Assembly (NCBI RefSeq): GCF_029960645.1
Contig: NZ_JASBQY010000001.1
Location: forward strand, 504,312-568,311
Length of the DNA stretch: 64,000 nt
Source: Arthrobacter sp. AL12
Lineage (GTDB): Bacteria > Actinomycetota > Actinomycetes > Actinomycetales > Micrococcaceae
Reading direction: 5' to 3'
Each line of letters starts with the position of its first letter. Positions within the stretch are counted from its first letter, which is position 1. Both the position numbers and the translations under genes were made by a program. Below are positions 19,727 through 28,025 of this stretch, one piece after another. The notes beneath the pieces were generated by a model. It did not search any database. It saw nothing but the letters and a program-made list of their open reading frames with translations, and was not told the DNA's origin.

Positions 19727-21552
19727 GGCCTTCATCAGGAATCACCCTCGGCGGCAGGTTCCAGCTGACCACGCGTATTGCGATCGGCGGCATGGGAGAA
19801 GTCTGGAAAGCCAAAGACCTGATCCTTGGCCGCATCGTCGCCATTAAGGTGCTCAAGGAGGAGTACACGGGCGACCCCGGCTTCCTCCAGCGTTTCCGCG
19901 CCGAAGCCCGCCACACGGCGCTCCTGAACCACGTGGGCATCGCCAACGTCTTTGACTACGGCGAGGAAGAAGGCTCCGCCTACCTCGTCATGGAACTGGT
20001 CCCGGGCCAGCCGCTGAGCAGCATCATCGAACATGAACAAGTGCTCTCCCCGGACCGCACCCTGTCCATGATCGCGCAGACCGCCCGCGCCCTCTCGGCG
20101 GCCCACGCCCAGGGCCTGGTCCACCGCGACATCAAGCCGGGGAACCTGCTGATCACCCCGGAAGGCCGCGTCAAGGTGACCGACTTCGGCATCGCCCGAC
20201 TGGCCGACCAGGTCCCGCTCACCCAGACCGGCCAGGTTATGGGCACCGCCCAGTACCTGGCTCCGGAGCAGGCAACCGGCCAGCTGGCTACCGGCGCCTC
20301 GGATATTTACGCGCTCGGCGTGATCGGCTACGAGTGCCTCACCGGGCACCGCCCGTTCTCCGGGGAATCCCAGATCGCTATCGCACTGGCCCAGGTCAAC
20401 GACGCGCCGCCGCCGCTGCCGGAAACCCTGCCGAAGCCGGTCCGCGCCCTGCTGATGTCCATGCTGGCCAAGGACCCGAAGAACCGCCCGGCCGACGCCC
20501 TCAAATTGTCCGAGGCCGCCGAGGCCATCCGCAACGGCGACATCGCGGCAGCCCACGCCGCCGTCCCGGGCATGCTGCTCTTCGAGGCAACAACCGGGCC
20601 GATCACGGCACCGGTTGACATCCCGACGGCTGCAACCGGCGTCATCGGCGCTGCGGACCGCTCGATGTCGGCCACCTCGGCCCTGCCCGTGATCGGCGCC
20701 GCCGGAGCGGGCGCCGCCGCCGGGGCCGCTGCCGGAGCCGCTGCCGCCAGCGCATACGGGGCCCGCAACACACTGTCGCGTGCGGACGCCCTCGCCGCGG
20801 AACGCAATTGGGTCCAAGATGAGGAGGACGACGACTACGACGAACCGGCCACTGTGCCGGAACGCCGAGGCCGCAGCCCCTGGACCTGGCCGCTGATTGC
20901 CCTGATCCTGCTGGTGCTCTTCGCCGTCGTGGGCGTCATGCTGACCCAGGCCGGGATCCTGTTCCCGCAGACTCCGGCGAGCAGCAGCGCCATCACCAGT
21001 GCATCCGCGACGACCACCAGTGCCTCTCCCACGACCACGAGCGCCAGTCCCACCACCAGCTCCGCGGCACCGACGCAGTCCACACCGGCCACCATCAACC
21101 TGATTCCGGAAAGCTACCTGGGTCGGCAATACAACGGAGTCCGCACTGAACTGATTGGCCTGGGGCTTGGCGTCACCGGAGTAGAAGTCTTCGACAAATC
21201 CGCCCCCGGCACGGTGCTGGAAATCGACCCGGCCGGGCGGGTCCAGCCCGACACGACCATCACCGTGACCTACTCCAAGGGTCCGGAGCCCACCAAGGCT
21301 CCGGAGACGGTTACGGTCCCCACTCTCCAGTCCGGGGCTAGTGAAGCCACCGTCCAGCAAGCCATCCAGAATGCAGGCCTGCGCTGGGCCAAGGGGGCCG
21401 ACGTGACTCCGACGAATAAGAAAGAGGCGCCTGGAACCTTTGTCAGTTCCGAGCCTGCTCCCGGCACTATGGTGCCCGCCGGTTCGCTAGTGACCTACCG
21501 ACTGGCCAAGGCCGCAGCTGCCGAACCAACCCCTAGCCCCACGGGAACGTAG
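19723..21552 (+). CDS. PASTA-domain Ser/Thr protein kinase, PknA position
   Basis: The 609-residue protein has a kinase domain at about residues 9-270 with [11 protein letters not shown], the catalytic loop [10 protein letters not shown] and DFGIARL. An Ala-rich and acidic linker, one transmembrane helix (about 386-410), a Ser/Thr-rich spacer and two PASTA repeats (about 460-525 and 530-595) follow. Mycobacterial PknA lacks PASTA repeats, so this version is more like a second PknB. It is probably a receptor for lipid II or muropeptides controlling division. The GTG start overlaps the pbpA stop. Confidence 0.93.
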   Translation: MRPSSGITLGGRFQLTTRIAIGGMGEVWKAKDLILGRIVAIKVLKEEYTGDPGFLQRFRAEARHTALLNHVGIANVFDYGEEEGSAYLVMELVPGQPLSSIIEHEQVLSPDRTLSMIAQTARALSAAHAQGLVHRDIKPGNLLITPEGRVKVTDFGIARLADQVPLTQTGQVMGTAQYLAPEQATGQLATGASDIYALGVIGYECLTGHRPFSGESQIAIALAQVNDAPPPLPETLPKPVRALLMSMLAKDPKNRPADALKLSEAAEAIRNGDIAAAHAAVPGMLLFEATTGPITAPVDIPTAATGVIGAADRSMSATSALPVIGAAGAGAAAGAAAGAAAASAYGARNTLSRADALAAERNWVQDEEDDDYDEPATVPERRGRSPWTWPLIALILLVLFAVVGVMLTQAGILFPQTPASSSAITSASATTTSASPTTTSASPTTSSAAPTQSTPATINLIPESYLGRQYNGVRTELIGLGLGVTGVEVFDKSAPGTVLEIDPAGRVQPDTTITVTYSKGPEPTKAPETVTVPTLQSGASEATVQQAIQNAGLRWAKGADVTPTNKKEAPGTFVSSEPAPGTMVPAGSLVTYRLAKAAAAEPTPSPTGT

Positions 21553-21558
21553 CCCACT

Positions 21559-23526
21559 ATGTCCACTTCACCCCGCACCCCATCGCACCGGGAGGACCGC
21601 GGCCCCGTGAACACCCAGCGCGTCCTTAGCGGGCGCTATGAGCTGGGTGAGCTGATCGGCCGCGGCGGCATGGCCGACGTCTTCCGCGGCGTCGACACCC
21701 GTCTCGGACGCACCGTGGCGGTCAAACTGCTCCGCCCCGACCTGGCCCGGGACCCCCAGTTCCAGGCAAGGTTCAAGCGCGAGGCGCAGGCGGTGGCCGC
21801 GCTGAACCATCCCTCGATCGTGGCCATCTACGACACCGGGGACCACGCGGTCCCCGGCGACCACGAAGACACCGTCCGGGTGCCATACATCGTGATGGAG
21901 TATGTCTCCGGCAAGACGATCCGGGACCTGATCAGGGCCAAGGAAGTCAGCATCGACCAGGCGATTGACTTCTCCCTGGGAGTCCTCGCGGCCCTGGATT
22001 ACAGCCACAAGGCCGGGATTGTGCACCGCGACATCAAACCCGCCAACGTGATGTTCTGCCCGGAATCCAACAGCGTTAAGGTGATGGACTTCGGGATTGC
22101 CCGCGCCATGGCGGACTCGGCAGCGACCATGACCCAGACCCAGGCCGTCGTAGGCACCGCCCAGTACCTTTCACCGGAACAGGCGCGCGGTGAGACCGTG
22201 GATGCCCGCAGCGATCTCTACTCGGCCGGCTGCCTGTTGTACGAGATGCTTGCCGGTCGCCCGCCCTTCATCGGCGACAGCCCCGTGTCGGTGGCCTACC
22301 AGCATGTGCGTGAGATCCCCGAACTGGCCAGCAGCTTGAATCCTGACGTCTCCGAGGCACTGGACAGCGTGCTGATGAAGGCGCTGCAGAAGAATCGCGC
22401 GGACCGGTTCCAGGACGCCGCGGCGTTCCGCCGTGCCCTCCGGGCCGCACGGAGCGGAGTTGGCGTCGCCACACCGGCCGCGAGCGAAGCCCCCACAGAC
22501 CCCAATGACACAGTCCCGACCCCGGACGGCACGCCAACCGCCGCCTTCTCCGCGGCCGGTGCGCAGTTCCTCGACGAAACCCCAACCGGGCGACTCCGGC
22601 CCGCGCTGGAGACCCCGGCTGATGATGAGAACGCCTTGATGGCCCAAGGTGTCGTCTACGGCGCCGCGGATAGTGGCAGCTTGCCGCTGGTCCTGCCACC
22701 CGAGCGCGAGCACACCCCGAGTCAGCAGTCCCGGCGCCGGACGTGGATCACCGCCCTGGTGATTGTCACCGTCCTGGTGCTGGCAGGAGGCGGACTGTGG
22801 CTCTACAACATGATGAACCAGGAGCCGCCCCCGGTAGCCAAGGTCCTGGTGCCGTCGGTGACGTCGTTGACCGAGACCGAGGCCCTCCAGAAGCTCTACA
22901 ACGCAGGACTGAAACCCCAGCTCAGCCGGATGCAGCACGAGACGATCGCCAAGGGCATCGCTGTCGGCACTGTCCCGGCCACCGGGAGCTCACTGGACCC
23001 GAATTCCGACATTACGCTCAACATCTCCGAGGGTCCGAGCGTCATCACCATCCCCGCCGACCTGCCCGGGCGCACGGAGGCCGCCGCGCGCGATGTACTA
23101 CGCCAGAAGGGTCTGGCCGGGGCGCCGGGCACCACCATGGCCAACAGCCCCTCGGTCCCGGCCGGCATCGTTATCACCACCAACCCGGCGCCGGGCCAGA
23201 ACGTGGCCGCTGGCAGCATCGTGGAAATCATCGTCTCCACCGGCAAGGTTGTGGTGCCACAGTTGGTCGGGCTTCCCCAGGCTGAGGCTGAAGCGGCCCT
23301 CAAGGCGCTGGGCCTGCTCATGATTGCCACGGAAGTCGAAAATTCCCAGGTCGAACCGGGTAAGGTCACCGGACAGTCCGACGCTGCGGAGGCTCTCGTG
23401 GAACAAGGCAAGGCGGTCTCCGTCACCGTGGCCAAGGCCCCGCCGCCCCCGCCGCCACCGCCGCCGCCGAGCCCCACACCCACGCCCACCCCCACGCCGA
23501 CCCCGACGTCCACCAAGGGCGGCTGA
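21559..23526 (+). CDS. PASTA-domain Ser/Thr protein kinase PknB
   Basis: The 655-residue protein has a kinase domain at about residues 27-290 (GRGGMADVFRGVD, HRDIKPANVMF, DFGIARAM), a juxtamembrane linker, one transmembrane helix near 395-415 and three PASTA repeats (about 420-620). It ends in a run of ten prolines and a Pro/Thr tail, which may span or bind the wall. An in-frame GTG at 21607 is an alternative start. It lies 6 bases after the preceding kinase and ends the plus-strand block, convergent with the glutamine amidotransferase gene. Confidence 0.94.
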   Translation: MSTSPRTPSHREDRGPVNTQRVLSGRYELGELIGRGGMADVFRGVDTRLGRTVAVKLLRPDLARDPQFQARFKREAQAVAALNHPSIVAIYDTGDHAVPGDHEDTVRVPYIVMEYVSGKTIRDLIRAKEVSIDQAIDFSLGVLAALDYSHKAGIVHRDIKPANVMFCPESNSVKVMDFGIARAMADSAATMTQTQAVVGTAQYLSPEQARGETVDARSDLYSAGCLLYEMLAGRPPFIGDSPVSVAYQHVREIPELASSLNPDVSEALDSVLMKALQKNRADRFQDAAAFRRALRAARSGVGVATPAASEAPTDPNDTVPTPDGTPTAAFSAAGAQFLDETPTGRLRPALETPADDENALMAQGVVYGAADSGSLPLVLPPEREHTPSQQSRRRTWITALVIVTVLVLAGGGLWLYNMMNQEPPPVAKVLVPSVTSLTETEALQKLYNAGLKPQLSRMQHETIAKGIAVGTVPATGSSLDPNSDITLNISEGPSVITIPADLPGRTEAAARDVLRQKGLAGAPGTTMANSPSVPAGIVITTNPAPGQNVAAGSIVEIIVSTGKVVVPQLVGLPQAEAEAALKALGLLMIATEVENSQVEPGKVTGQSDAAEALVEQGKAVSVTVAKAPPPPPPPPPPSPTPTPTPTPTPTSTKGG

Positions 23527-23541
23527 GTCTTCCTGGTGGGC

Positions 23542-24183
23542 CTAGTGCTTGATAAGCGGGCTCAGCGATGCTGCACGCTGGGCCGCGCCGGCCATGCCGA
23601 GCGATTCGAGCCAGTTCCCGAGCATCTGGTAGCCACCTTCGGTGAGCACGGATTCCGGGTGGAACTGGACTCCGCAGAGGGGTGCGGTGCGGTGCTGGAG
23701 CCCCATGACAACTCCGGTTCCCGTCTCCGCGGTGATCTCCAGGATCTCCGGGATGCTCTCGCGGACGGCGGCCAGGGAGTGATAGCGGGTCGCGGTGAAG
23801 GGCGAAGGCAGACCGGCGAACACACTGGTGCCGTGGTGCTCCACGAGGGAGGTCTTGCCGTGCATCAGCTCCGGCGCGTGCGTGACGGTTCCCCCGTAGG
23901 CCTCGGCCAGTGCCTGGTGTCCGAGGCAGACGCCCAGCATGGGTTTGTTGTGGCTGCCGCACCACTTGATCAGCTCGATGCAGACGCCCGCGCCGCCGGG
24001 GTTCCCGGGTCCCGGGGAGATGAGGACGCCGTCGCGTGCCTCCGCCAGTTCGACCGCCTCGGCCAGGGTGACGTCGTCATTGCGGACCACCGTGGTCTCC
24101 GCGCCGAGTTCCTGGAGGTAGCCCACCAGGGTGTACACAAAGCTGTCGTAGTTGTCGACGACGAGAATCTTGGTTGTGCTCAT
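23542..24183 (-). CDS. Glutamine amidotransferase of anthranilate/aminodeoxychorismate synthase (TrpG/PabA)
   Basis: The 213-residue protein is a class I glutamine amidotransferase with the catalytic Cys in MLGVCLGHQ (about residue 83) and the His-Glu pair in VQFHPESVLT. It supplies ammonia to TrpE or PabB; no partner subunit is in the window, so the pathway (tryptophan or folate) cannot be decided. The conserved place beside pknB is shared with mycobacterial trpG. It is convergent with pknB, 15 bases apart. Confidence 0.92.
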   Translation of the reverse strand: MSTTKILVVDNYDSFVYTLVGYLQELGAETTVVRNDDVTLAEAVELAEARDGVLISPGPGNPGGAGVCIELIKWCGSHNKPMLGVCLGHQALAEAYGGTVTHAPELMHGKTSLVEHHGTSVFAGLPSPFTATRYHSLAAVRESIPEILEITAETGTGVVMGLQHRTAPLCGVQFHPESVLTEGGYQMLGNWLESLGMAGAAQRAASLSPLIKH

Positions 24184-24397
24184 GGGTGCCTTGCTGAACC
24201 AATCGTTGAATCAGAGAGCTGAGTGGATCGTGCCATCCAGGTCGTTCGCGGCGGACATTCCCGTGGCCTGAACTACAGCTAGAATTGGCTCCGAAGAAGA
24301 ACTTCAACATGACCAAGAGTGCTGACCGCCGGGGTATTCCTTCTTGCAGGATATCAAGCCAGGGTCCCGCTCCTGTTCCAGCCGCCTAGGAGGACCC

Positions 24398-24652
24398 GTG
24401 CCCGAGTCAAAGCGCCGCAAACGGACTGCCCACGAAACGCCGCAGACTTCCGCCGTGCAGGCCAACAAGCCCAATGCGGTCTGGTTCAAGCCAGTGATGT
24501 TCGGCCTGATGATCATTGGCCTGCTGTGGATCATCACCTTCTACATCAGCGAAGGCACACTTCCGGTGGCTGCCTGGGGATCCGGGAATATCATCGCCGG
24601 CTTCGGCATCGCCATCATCGGCTTCCTGATGACCACCCGCTGGCGTTCCTGA
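24398..24652 (+). CDS. crgA: Cell division protein CrgA
   Basis: The 84-residue protein has a charged N-terminus (PESKRRKR) and two transmembrane helices (about residues 30-50 and 58-78), with NAVWFKPVMFGLMIIGLLWI typical of CrgA. CrgA is an actinobacterial divisome membrane protein that contacts FtsZ, FtsI and other division proteins. The GTG at 24398 is chosen because CCTAGGAGGA lies just upstream and the family length is about 80-95. A strong terminator follows. Confidence 0.93.
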   Translation: MPESKRRKRTAHETPQTSAVQANKPNAVWFKPVMFGLMIIGLLWIITFYISEGTLPVAAWGSGNIIAGFGIAIIGFLMTTRWRS

Positions 24653-24669
24653 GCCCCGCCGCCTCTGAC

Positions 24670-24703
24670 GGAAGACCGGTACACCCTTGTGTGCCGGTCT
24701 TCC
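24670..24703 (+). terminator. Terminator hairpin after crgA
   Basis: GGAAGACCGGTACAC and GTGTGCCGGTCTTCC form a 15-bp stem with one G-T pair and a 4-base loop, 18 bases after the crgA stop. The trailing T-run is weak. Confidence 0.75.
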
Positions 24704-24774
24704 GCGTTAATGTCGCACCCCCGCAGGGGCTCGAGCGGAGAACAGCGGATCACACTGCGAGCGAAGGAGTCCAG

Positions 24775-25380
24775 ATGGACCCGGCTACACCGGGCCCAGT
24801 AATCGGCGACGACGGCCTGGCACGGCCCCCCTGGGCGGCCGTGGACCCGATGCTGCGCGAGTACTACGACACCGAGTGGGGAGTTCCGGTGCGCGACGAG
24901 CAGGGCCTGTACGAGCGCATCAGCCTCGAGGCCTTCCAGGCCGGACTGTCCTGGGCCACAATCCTCCGGAAACGGCCGGCATTCCGTGCGGCGTTCCACG
25001 ACTTCCATCCCGAGACGGTGGCCGCTTTCACGGAAGCTGATGTTGAGCGCCTCCTCCTCGACGCCAGGATCGTCCGCAACCGGTTGAAGATCCGGGCAGC
25101 CGTCACCAACGCCCAGACAACGATTGCACTGCGGGACGACGGCGGGCTGGTTGACTTCATCTGGTCCTTCCAGCCGGATTCCACTCCCGAGCCGCGGTCC
25201 CACGAGGAGATTCCCACCACCTCGGCTGAGTCGATCGCGCTGTCCAAGGCACTGCGGAAACGGGGTTTCGCGTTTGTCGGGCCCACTACGATGTACGCCC
25301 TGATGGAAGCCATCGGCATGATCGACACCCATCTGCTGGACAGCCACCGCCGCGGGAGCTCCGGTCTCTGGCCACGCTAA
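24775..25380 (+). CDS. DNA-3-methyladenine glycosylase I family protein
   Basis: The 201-residue protein matches TagI, which removes 3-methyladenine from DNA: YDTEWGVP at residues 31-38, LEAFQAGLSWATILRKR with the conserved Glu at 52, and KALRKRGFAFVGPTTMYALM. By alignment from memory with E. coli Tag, three of the four zinc ligands are replaced (Cys4 by Pro18, His17 by Tyr31, Cys179 by Ser190), while the His175 equivalent (His186) remains. The ATG at 24775 has GAAGGAG upstream; the long in-frame extension toward 24319 crosses crgA and its terminator and is rejected. Confidence 0.92.
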   Translation: MDPATPGPVIGDDGLARPPWAAVDPMLREYYDTEWGVPVRDEQGLYERISLEAFQAGLSWATILRKRPAFRAAFHDFHPETVAAFTEADVERLLLDARIVRNRLKIRAAVTNAQTTIALRDDGGLVDFIWSFQPDSTPEPRSHEEIPTTSAESIALSKALRKRGFAFVGPTTMYALMEAIGMIDTHLLDSHRRGSSGLWPR

Positions 25381-25413
25381 GCGCCGCGCCAGTGTGAACA
25401 ACTTCGGCCAAAG

Positions 25414-26081
25414 TTATCCACACTGTTGATAACCGTTGGGCGCCTTCCGCTCCTGGGCGCGGCCGTGCCCGTGCACTGTGGCGCCCATAGAGCGGTTCCG
25501 GAGGACGTTCCGCAAGGAATCACACCGCTGTGAGTTATTAACACTGTGGATTCCCTGTGGATAAGTCCGCCTTGCGTCCCCGGCGGGTGGGATGGCGAAG
25601 CCCCGGGGCGGCACGTGTGCGTCTTTTCGGCCCGCGGTCCGGCGCCGATAAGTTATCCACTTGGCAACACCCCCGGTACCCACAACTTATCCACAGGTGG
25701 GGATAACCCGGCCGCGGGAGGGGATTTCCGGCGGTTCCGGCGCCAGCTGGCGCCAATTCGGTCGGGGATACTTCAAACGGCAGGTTATTAACACTGTGAA
25801 TAACCCTGTTGAAATCAGATTTCATTACAGGGCAGGGCAGATGATCGGGTATGGAACCTGGCCCCCTGTTCCGGTCCCTCGTCGCGCTCTGAGGCACGGG
25901 ACCTCTGTCCGGCGCAAAGTTGTCCACTTAACCACAGGCCCGACCCCAGGGGTTATCCACAATTGTGGAGATCCGAACATGCCCCGTTCCGGAATCGCCC
26001 GGTGTGGCCCTCAGATCCGGGACTGGGACATGAACTACAGGCGTGTAAGTTACCAACAGTGTGGATAACCCCTGTGGACAA
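25414..26081. promoter_or_regulatory. Cluster of DnaA boxes outside the canonical origin
   Basis: Perfect TTATCCACA boxes in either orientation lie at 25414-25422, 25556-25564, 25687-25695, 25953-25961 and 26060-26068, with TTGTCCACA-type boxes at 26073-26081 and (one mismatch) 25920-25928. One-mismatch relatives lie at 25424, 25535, 25653, 25698, 25785, 25795 and 25928. Several occur as close opposed pairs. This is denser than the origin next to dnaA and occupies most of a 1,056-bp gap with no convincing gene. It may titrate DnaA, act as an auxiliary origin element or control the flanking genes. Confidence 0.85.
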
Positions 26082-26308
26082 CTCTTCGAGGGAGTCTGTG
26101 CGCCGCATCCCTGCGGCACCGGGCGGGCGCGCGAAGAGCACCAAAAAAGGGGCGCGCCGGACACGGCGGGCTGTGGAAATACAGGAACAGGCTGTGGGCA
26201 ACCCGAAAGGGACTGGCCGTACGGAGAGCCGCAGGATCAGCCGGCGCGTGGAGGCTGCTGCGCGAGGGGCGGCGCCGCAAGAGAAGCGAGTACGGCACGA
26301 GGTGCGGT

Positions 26309-26424
26309 CAGCGCGGCCCGGCAGGAGAAGGTGCGGCGGTCAGCGCCGCCCGGCAGGAGAAGGTGCGGCGGTCAGCGCCGCCCGGCAGGAGAAGGTGTGG
26401 CGGTCAGCGCGACTCGGCAGGAGG
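26309..26424. repeat. 32-bp tandem repeat, about 3.6 copies
   Basis: Units start at 26309, 26341, 26373 and 26405 (last one partial and diverged) with the core CGGCAGGAGAAGGTG. The array lies between the DnaA-box cluster and the end of the rhomboid gene, just beyond that gene's stop. No function is known. Confidence 0.9.
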
Positions 26425-26436
26425 CGCCCCGCGCGG

Positions 26437-27315
26437 TCAGGCGGCGACGCGGAGGGCTGAGACTGCGATCAGCAGGACCAGGACCAAGAGCAGACCGCCG
26501 GCCTGCAGCAGGCCCTGACGCGGGCCGCGGGGTGTATACGCCAGGACGGCGGCACAGAGTGCGCCTGTGACGGCCCCGCCCAGGTGGGCCTGCCAGGCGA
26601 TCGAGGGGACCACAAAGCCGATGGCACCGTTAATAAGGATCAGCACCCAGAGCTGCCTGGTGTCGCCACCGCGGCGGCGTTGGACCACCAGCATGGCACC
26701 GAAAAGCCCAAAGATGGCGCCCGAAGCGCCGACAACGCCGCTCAGCGGCTGGCCCGGGACGTATCCCGGCGTCAGCAGCAGATAACCGACCGATCCGCCA
26801 ACAGCGGACAGCAAATAAACCGCCAGGAACCGGACTCGTCCCAGGAGAGGCTCGAGCGCCTGGCCAAATACCCACAGCATGTACATATTGAGCAAGATAT
26901 GGAGGATAAAGCCCTGGGAATGCAGGAAAGCGGAGGTCACCATCCGCCAGGGTTCGAAGACCCCGTACTCGGGGCTGGCATAAACGGTCGCGAACGCCAG
27001 GTTTTGGTAGATCCCGTCGTTGGGGACCAGCCACTGGAGCACAAAGACCAGGGCGCACAGACCGATGAGGGAGATCGTGACCACGGGTTTTCCGGTGGCC
27101 AAGGCGCCGCCGTAGACGGTCTTGACCGCCGGCGTCGTGCTTTTTGCTTCGTTGACACAGTCAACGCACTGGAATCCGACGGCGGCCGCCCGCTGACAGT
27201 CGGGGCACGCGGGGCGCCCGCAACGCTGGCAGCGCACATAGGCGGCCCGGTCCGGGTGCCGCGGGCACACCGGGACCTGCGCGGACGGCTCTGCCGCCGG
27301 AATTCCGTAGCTCAT
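26437..27315 (-). CDS. Rhomboid-family intramembrane serine protease with N-terminal zinc-binding motif
   Basis: The 292-residue protein has six or seven hydrophobic helices from about residue 78 on. The catalytic Ser lies in VGASGAIFGLFG and the His in WQAHLGGAVTG, so the dyad is intact. Residues about 17-55 contain four Cys-rich pairs (CPRHPD, CQRCGRPACPDC, CVDC), a B-box-like zinc finger common in actinobacterial rhomboids. It cleaves membrane proteins in the bilayer; substrates are unknown. It follows the cyclophilin gene by 9 bp in the same direction. Confidence 0.93.
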   Translation of the reverse strand: MSYGIPAAEPSAQVPVCPRHPDRAAYVRCQRCGRPACPDCQRAAAVGFQCVDCVNEAKSTTPAVKTVYGGALATGKPVVTISLIGLCALVFVLQWLVPNDGIYQNLAFATVYASPEYGVFEPWRMVTSAFLHSQGFILHILLNMYMLWVFGQALEPLLGRVRFLAVYLLSAVGGSVGYLLLTPGYVPGQPLSGVVGASGAIFGLFGAMLVVQRRRGGDTRQLWVLILINGAIGFVVPSIAWQAHLGGAVTGALCAAVLAYTPRGPRQGLLQAGGLLLVLVLLIAVSALRVAA

Positions 27316-27324
27316 GCGCTGAGC

Positions 27325-27870
27325 TTAGAGCTTTTCTACGTCAATGCTGTTGATGGTGACGTCCTTGACCGGGCGGTCGCCCGTTCCGGTGCGGACACCC
27401 TCGATGGCGTCAACAACCTTTTTGGACTCGTCGTCTGCCACCTCGCCAAAGATGCTGTGCTTGCCCTGCAGCCAGCCGGTGGGGATGGTCGTGATGAAGA
27501 ACTGTGAGCCGTTGGTGCCGCGGCCCATCTGGACGCCGGCGTTCGCCATGGCCAGCTTGTAGGGCTCGTTGAAGGTCAACTCCGGGTGGATTTCGTCGTC
27601 GAACTTGTAGCCCGGGCCGCCCACGCCTCGGCCCAGGGGATCGCCCGCCTGGATCATGAAGTCCTTGATGATGCGGTGGAAGATGGTGCCGTCATAGAGC
27701 GGCGTCCCGGTCTTGTCCTCGCCGGACTCCGGGTGGGTCCAGGCCTTCTCGCCCGTGGCCAGTCCGACGAAATTGTCGACGGTCTTGGGGGCGTGGTTGC
27801 CGAAGAGATTGACGACAATGTCGCCCATGCTCGTGTGGATGGTTGCTTTTGCGGTTGCGATGGCAGTCAT
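27325..27870 (-). CDS. Cyclophilin-type peptidyl-prolyl cis-trans isomerase
   Basis: The 181-residue protein is a single cyclophilin domain with the active-site segments FHRIIKDFMIQAGDP (about residues 64-78) and GTNGSQFFITT (about 119-129), and a Trp in GWLQGKHSIFG. There is no signal peptide, so it is the cytosolic form that speeds proline isomerisation in folding proteins. It corresponds to the ppiA found near the origin in mycobacteria. It is probably co-transcribed with the rhomboid gene. Confidence 0.94.
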   Translation of the reverse strand: MTAIATAKATIHTSMGDIVVNLFGNHAPKTVDNFVGLATGEKAWTHPESGEDKTGTPLYDGTIFHRIIKDFMIQAGDPLGRGVGGPGYKFDDEIHPELTFNEPYKLAMANAGVQMGRGTNGSQFFITTIPTGWLQGKHSIFGEVADDESKKVVDAIEGVRTGTGDRPVKDVTINSIDVEKL

Positions 27871-28025
27871 AGGGCCTATTCTTCCATGACAGGCCCCCGC
27901 TTACAGGGCCGGTCCGCGAGTTCCGCGCTGGGTGAAATCCGCCCATAATCGGCCTGCAGAATAGCCGGTGAGGTCTGGGCCACGTAGGCTAACAGCAGAA
28001 TCGTCACATTAATCGGGAGGTAGTT

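Noticed and set aside
24319..24774. Upstream extension of the TagI frame
   Set aside because: It runs through crgA and its terminator, and TagI similarity begins at the ATG at 24775.
25546..26570. Frames of 60-170 codons in the DnaA-box region
   Set aside because: They are built from box and tandem-repeat sequence, have no ribosome sites and match no family.
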